From Azolla pinnata (taxonomy: Eukaryota; Streptophyta; Polypodiopsida; Salviniales; Salviniaceae): a stretch of 35,637 nt of DNA. Below, piece after piece: positions 34,635 through 35,637 of this stretch. The notes beneath the pieces were generated by a model, which did no database searches, was not told the DNA's origin, and worked only from the letters and a program-made list of their open reading frames with translations. Made by a program: the position numbers and the translations under genes. The stretch is taken from positions 3,993 through 39,629 of the forward strand of contig JBBBWG010026001.1 in the NCBI GenBank assembly GCA_037176905.1. Reading direction: 5' to 3'. The first letter of the stretch is position 1, and every line of letters begins with the position of its first letter.

Positions 34635-35075
34635 GGGAAAATTACCCAAAAAAACGCCTAACAAATTAATTATAAATCACATTTTAACGCCTACTAAAAC
34701 TAAAAATTACAAATTAACGTCGATTGATTGATTAACACCAAATCAATTATAATTGTGAGCTCATTTAACGCCGAATCGATTAATTGATTCACATTTAATT
34801 GATTGATTAACACCAAATTAACGCGTTAATCAGTGTTAATTAGATTCTAAAATTACTGACTTGTGTTCATCGAATATAGTAAGCGAACTGATTCAGATCC
34901 ATTAGTAGGAAGCGATTAGAGATAAAATCAATTAAAGCTATACTAACCGAATTAATTGGGTGCTAATTTTTAGCGGAAGATGAGATATGCAGGCGTTAAT
35001 TTGTAATTTCTGATTTTAGTAGGCGTTAAAATGTAGGTCTTATAATTTTGTTAGGCGTCTTTTGCCAATTCTCCC
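34635..35075 (+). mobile_element. MITE-like element, copy D, best preserved
   Basis: It is 441 bp with terminal inverted repeats at about 34635-34719 and 34994-35075. The left end reads GGGAAAATTACCC, CGCCTAAC, then TTTTAACGCCTACTAAAAC and AAATTACAAATTAACG. The right end carries the inverse of each block in order and closes CCAATTCTCCC. A subterminal AGGCGTT word recurs at spaced intervals in each end. The flanks read GTA on the left and TAA on the right, which would fit a TA target duplication. There is no transposase frame. It shares its orientation with copy B. Confidence 0.85.
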
Positions 35076-35637
35076 TAATTTATATGTTGGATTCTTGCTT
35101 TTGAGGAGGCCGCCATGTTTATATAATAAATGCAGTATTGCTGTGATTAATTAATGATCATGGAGGCTGGGATATTCTTCTGAACTGCATGCTGATCTGA
35201 TAATATGCGAGTATAGCATACATTGCGCTGATAATATCGTCAAACCTATAAGCTGGCGAGCCATATATAACATTTGAGACTCATAATTGAAGCTCTTATA
35301 CCCCAAACATTAATGAATCAACACATTGAAATATGTAAATCCTATCCGTGGACGGCCTTAATTGCGTGGTAATATAATTGGGGCTCGACAAGAACAATAT
35401 AGTGAACTAGTGATCGACACACAGCGATCAAGCATATATATTCCAGATGTGCTTATGATCAGCTTTATTGATTAATTGATCTGTGCCCATATAGATGTGT
35501 GAAATAATATATTGCTCAATATTTCTGCAAAAAACTTGCATGCAATTAGAGCATCATTAAAATGCTTACAAGATCAATATGTACAGGTCGACAACGTATA
35601 TAAATATATGGTCTTGATCTTTGTCACGTTTGACTTT
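35076..35637. other. Intergenic DNA at the window end
   Basis: AT-rich sequence without supported coding, RNA or repeat features. Confidence 0.55.

Noticed and set aside
1-35637. tRNA, rRNA, CRISPR arrays, bacterial operons or riboswitches.
   Set aside because: No cloverleaf with matching A and B boxes, no rRNA stretch and no spaced direct-repeat array was seen. The one GGTTC-like word near 2874 does not fit a B box. The genes are spliced eukaryotic genes.

Overview
This is nuclear DNA of a land plant. It is AT-rich, its genes are split by GT-AG introns, it carries an R2R3-MYB transcription factor gene and it holds decayed LTR retrotransposons. The most informative gene encodes IFT88, a core protein of the intraflagellar transport IFT-B complex. 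Flowering plants and conifers have lost cilia, so the host should be a plant with swimming sperm: a bryophyte, lycophyte, fern, cycad or Ginkgo. The IFT88 introns are all under 0.9 kb, which argues against cycads and Ginkgo. A decayed Ty3/gypsy element with gag and RNase H motifs of the fungal/Tcn1-like type, reported from mosses and lycophytes, points weakly the same way. No species is claimed.

Layout. Positions 1-2.9 kb hold no supported gene, but include a 65-bp alternating purine-pyrimidine tract. Positions 2.9-5.5 kb are a retrotransposon graveyard: a 42-bp tandem repeat, a very short LTR with an initiator-tRNA-Met-type primer-binding site, a Ty1/copia gag remnant on +, a Ty3/gypsy RNase H remnant on -, and a Ty3/gypsy gag remnant with a zinc knuckle on +. 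Positions 5.5-7.5 kb are AT-rich DNA without a gene. Positions 8,695-16,792 (-) are a three-exon R2R3-MYB gene with introns of about 3.5 and 3.1 kb, one of them apparently GC-AG. Its 5' flank carries a fourfold tandem repeat at 17.66-17.98 kb. Positions 17-24 kb are otherwise non-coding. Positions 24,158-31,742 (+) are a 13-exon IFT88 gene (predicted 903 aa) in which every intron is phase 0. Positions 31.7-35.6 kb hold no supported gene.

Four copies of one AT-rich element with long terminal inverted repeats, about 390-440 bp when complete, lie at 7.5, 20.0, 22.3 and 34.6 kb. They look like a MITE family and are one of the best candidates here for something undescribed.

The two genes are divergently oriented and 7.4 kb apart. 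Nothing in the sequence shows that they work together. IFT88 is expected to act in assembling sperm flagella; the MYB target genes cannot be read from the sequence. All splice junctions were placed by eye from family similarity, phase and GT/GC-AG rules; no transcript data were available.
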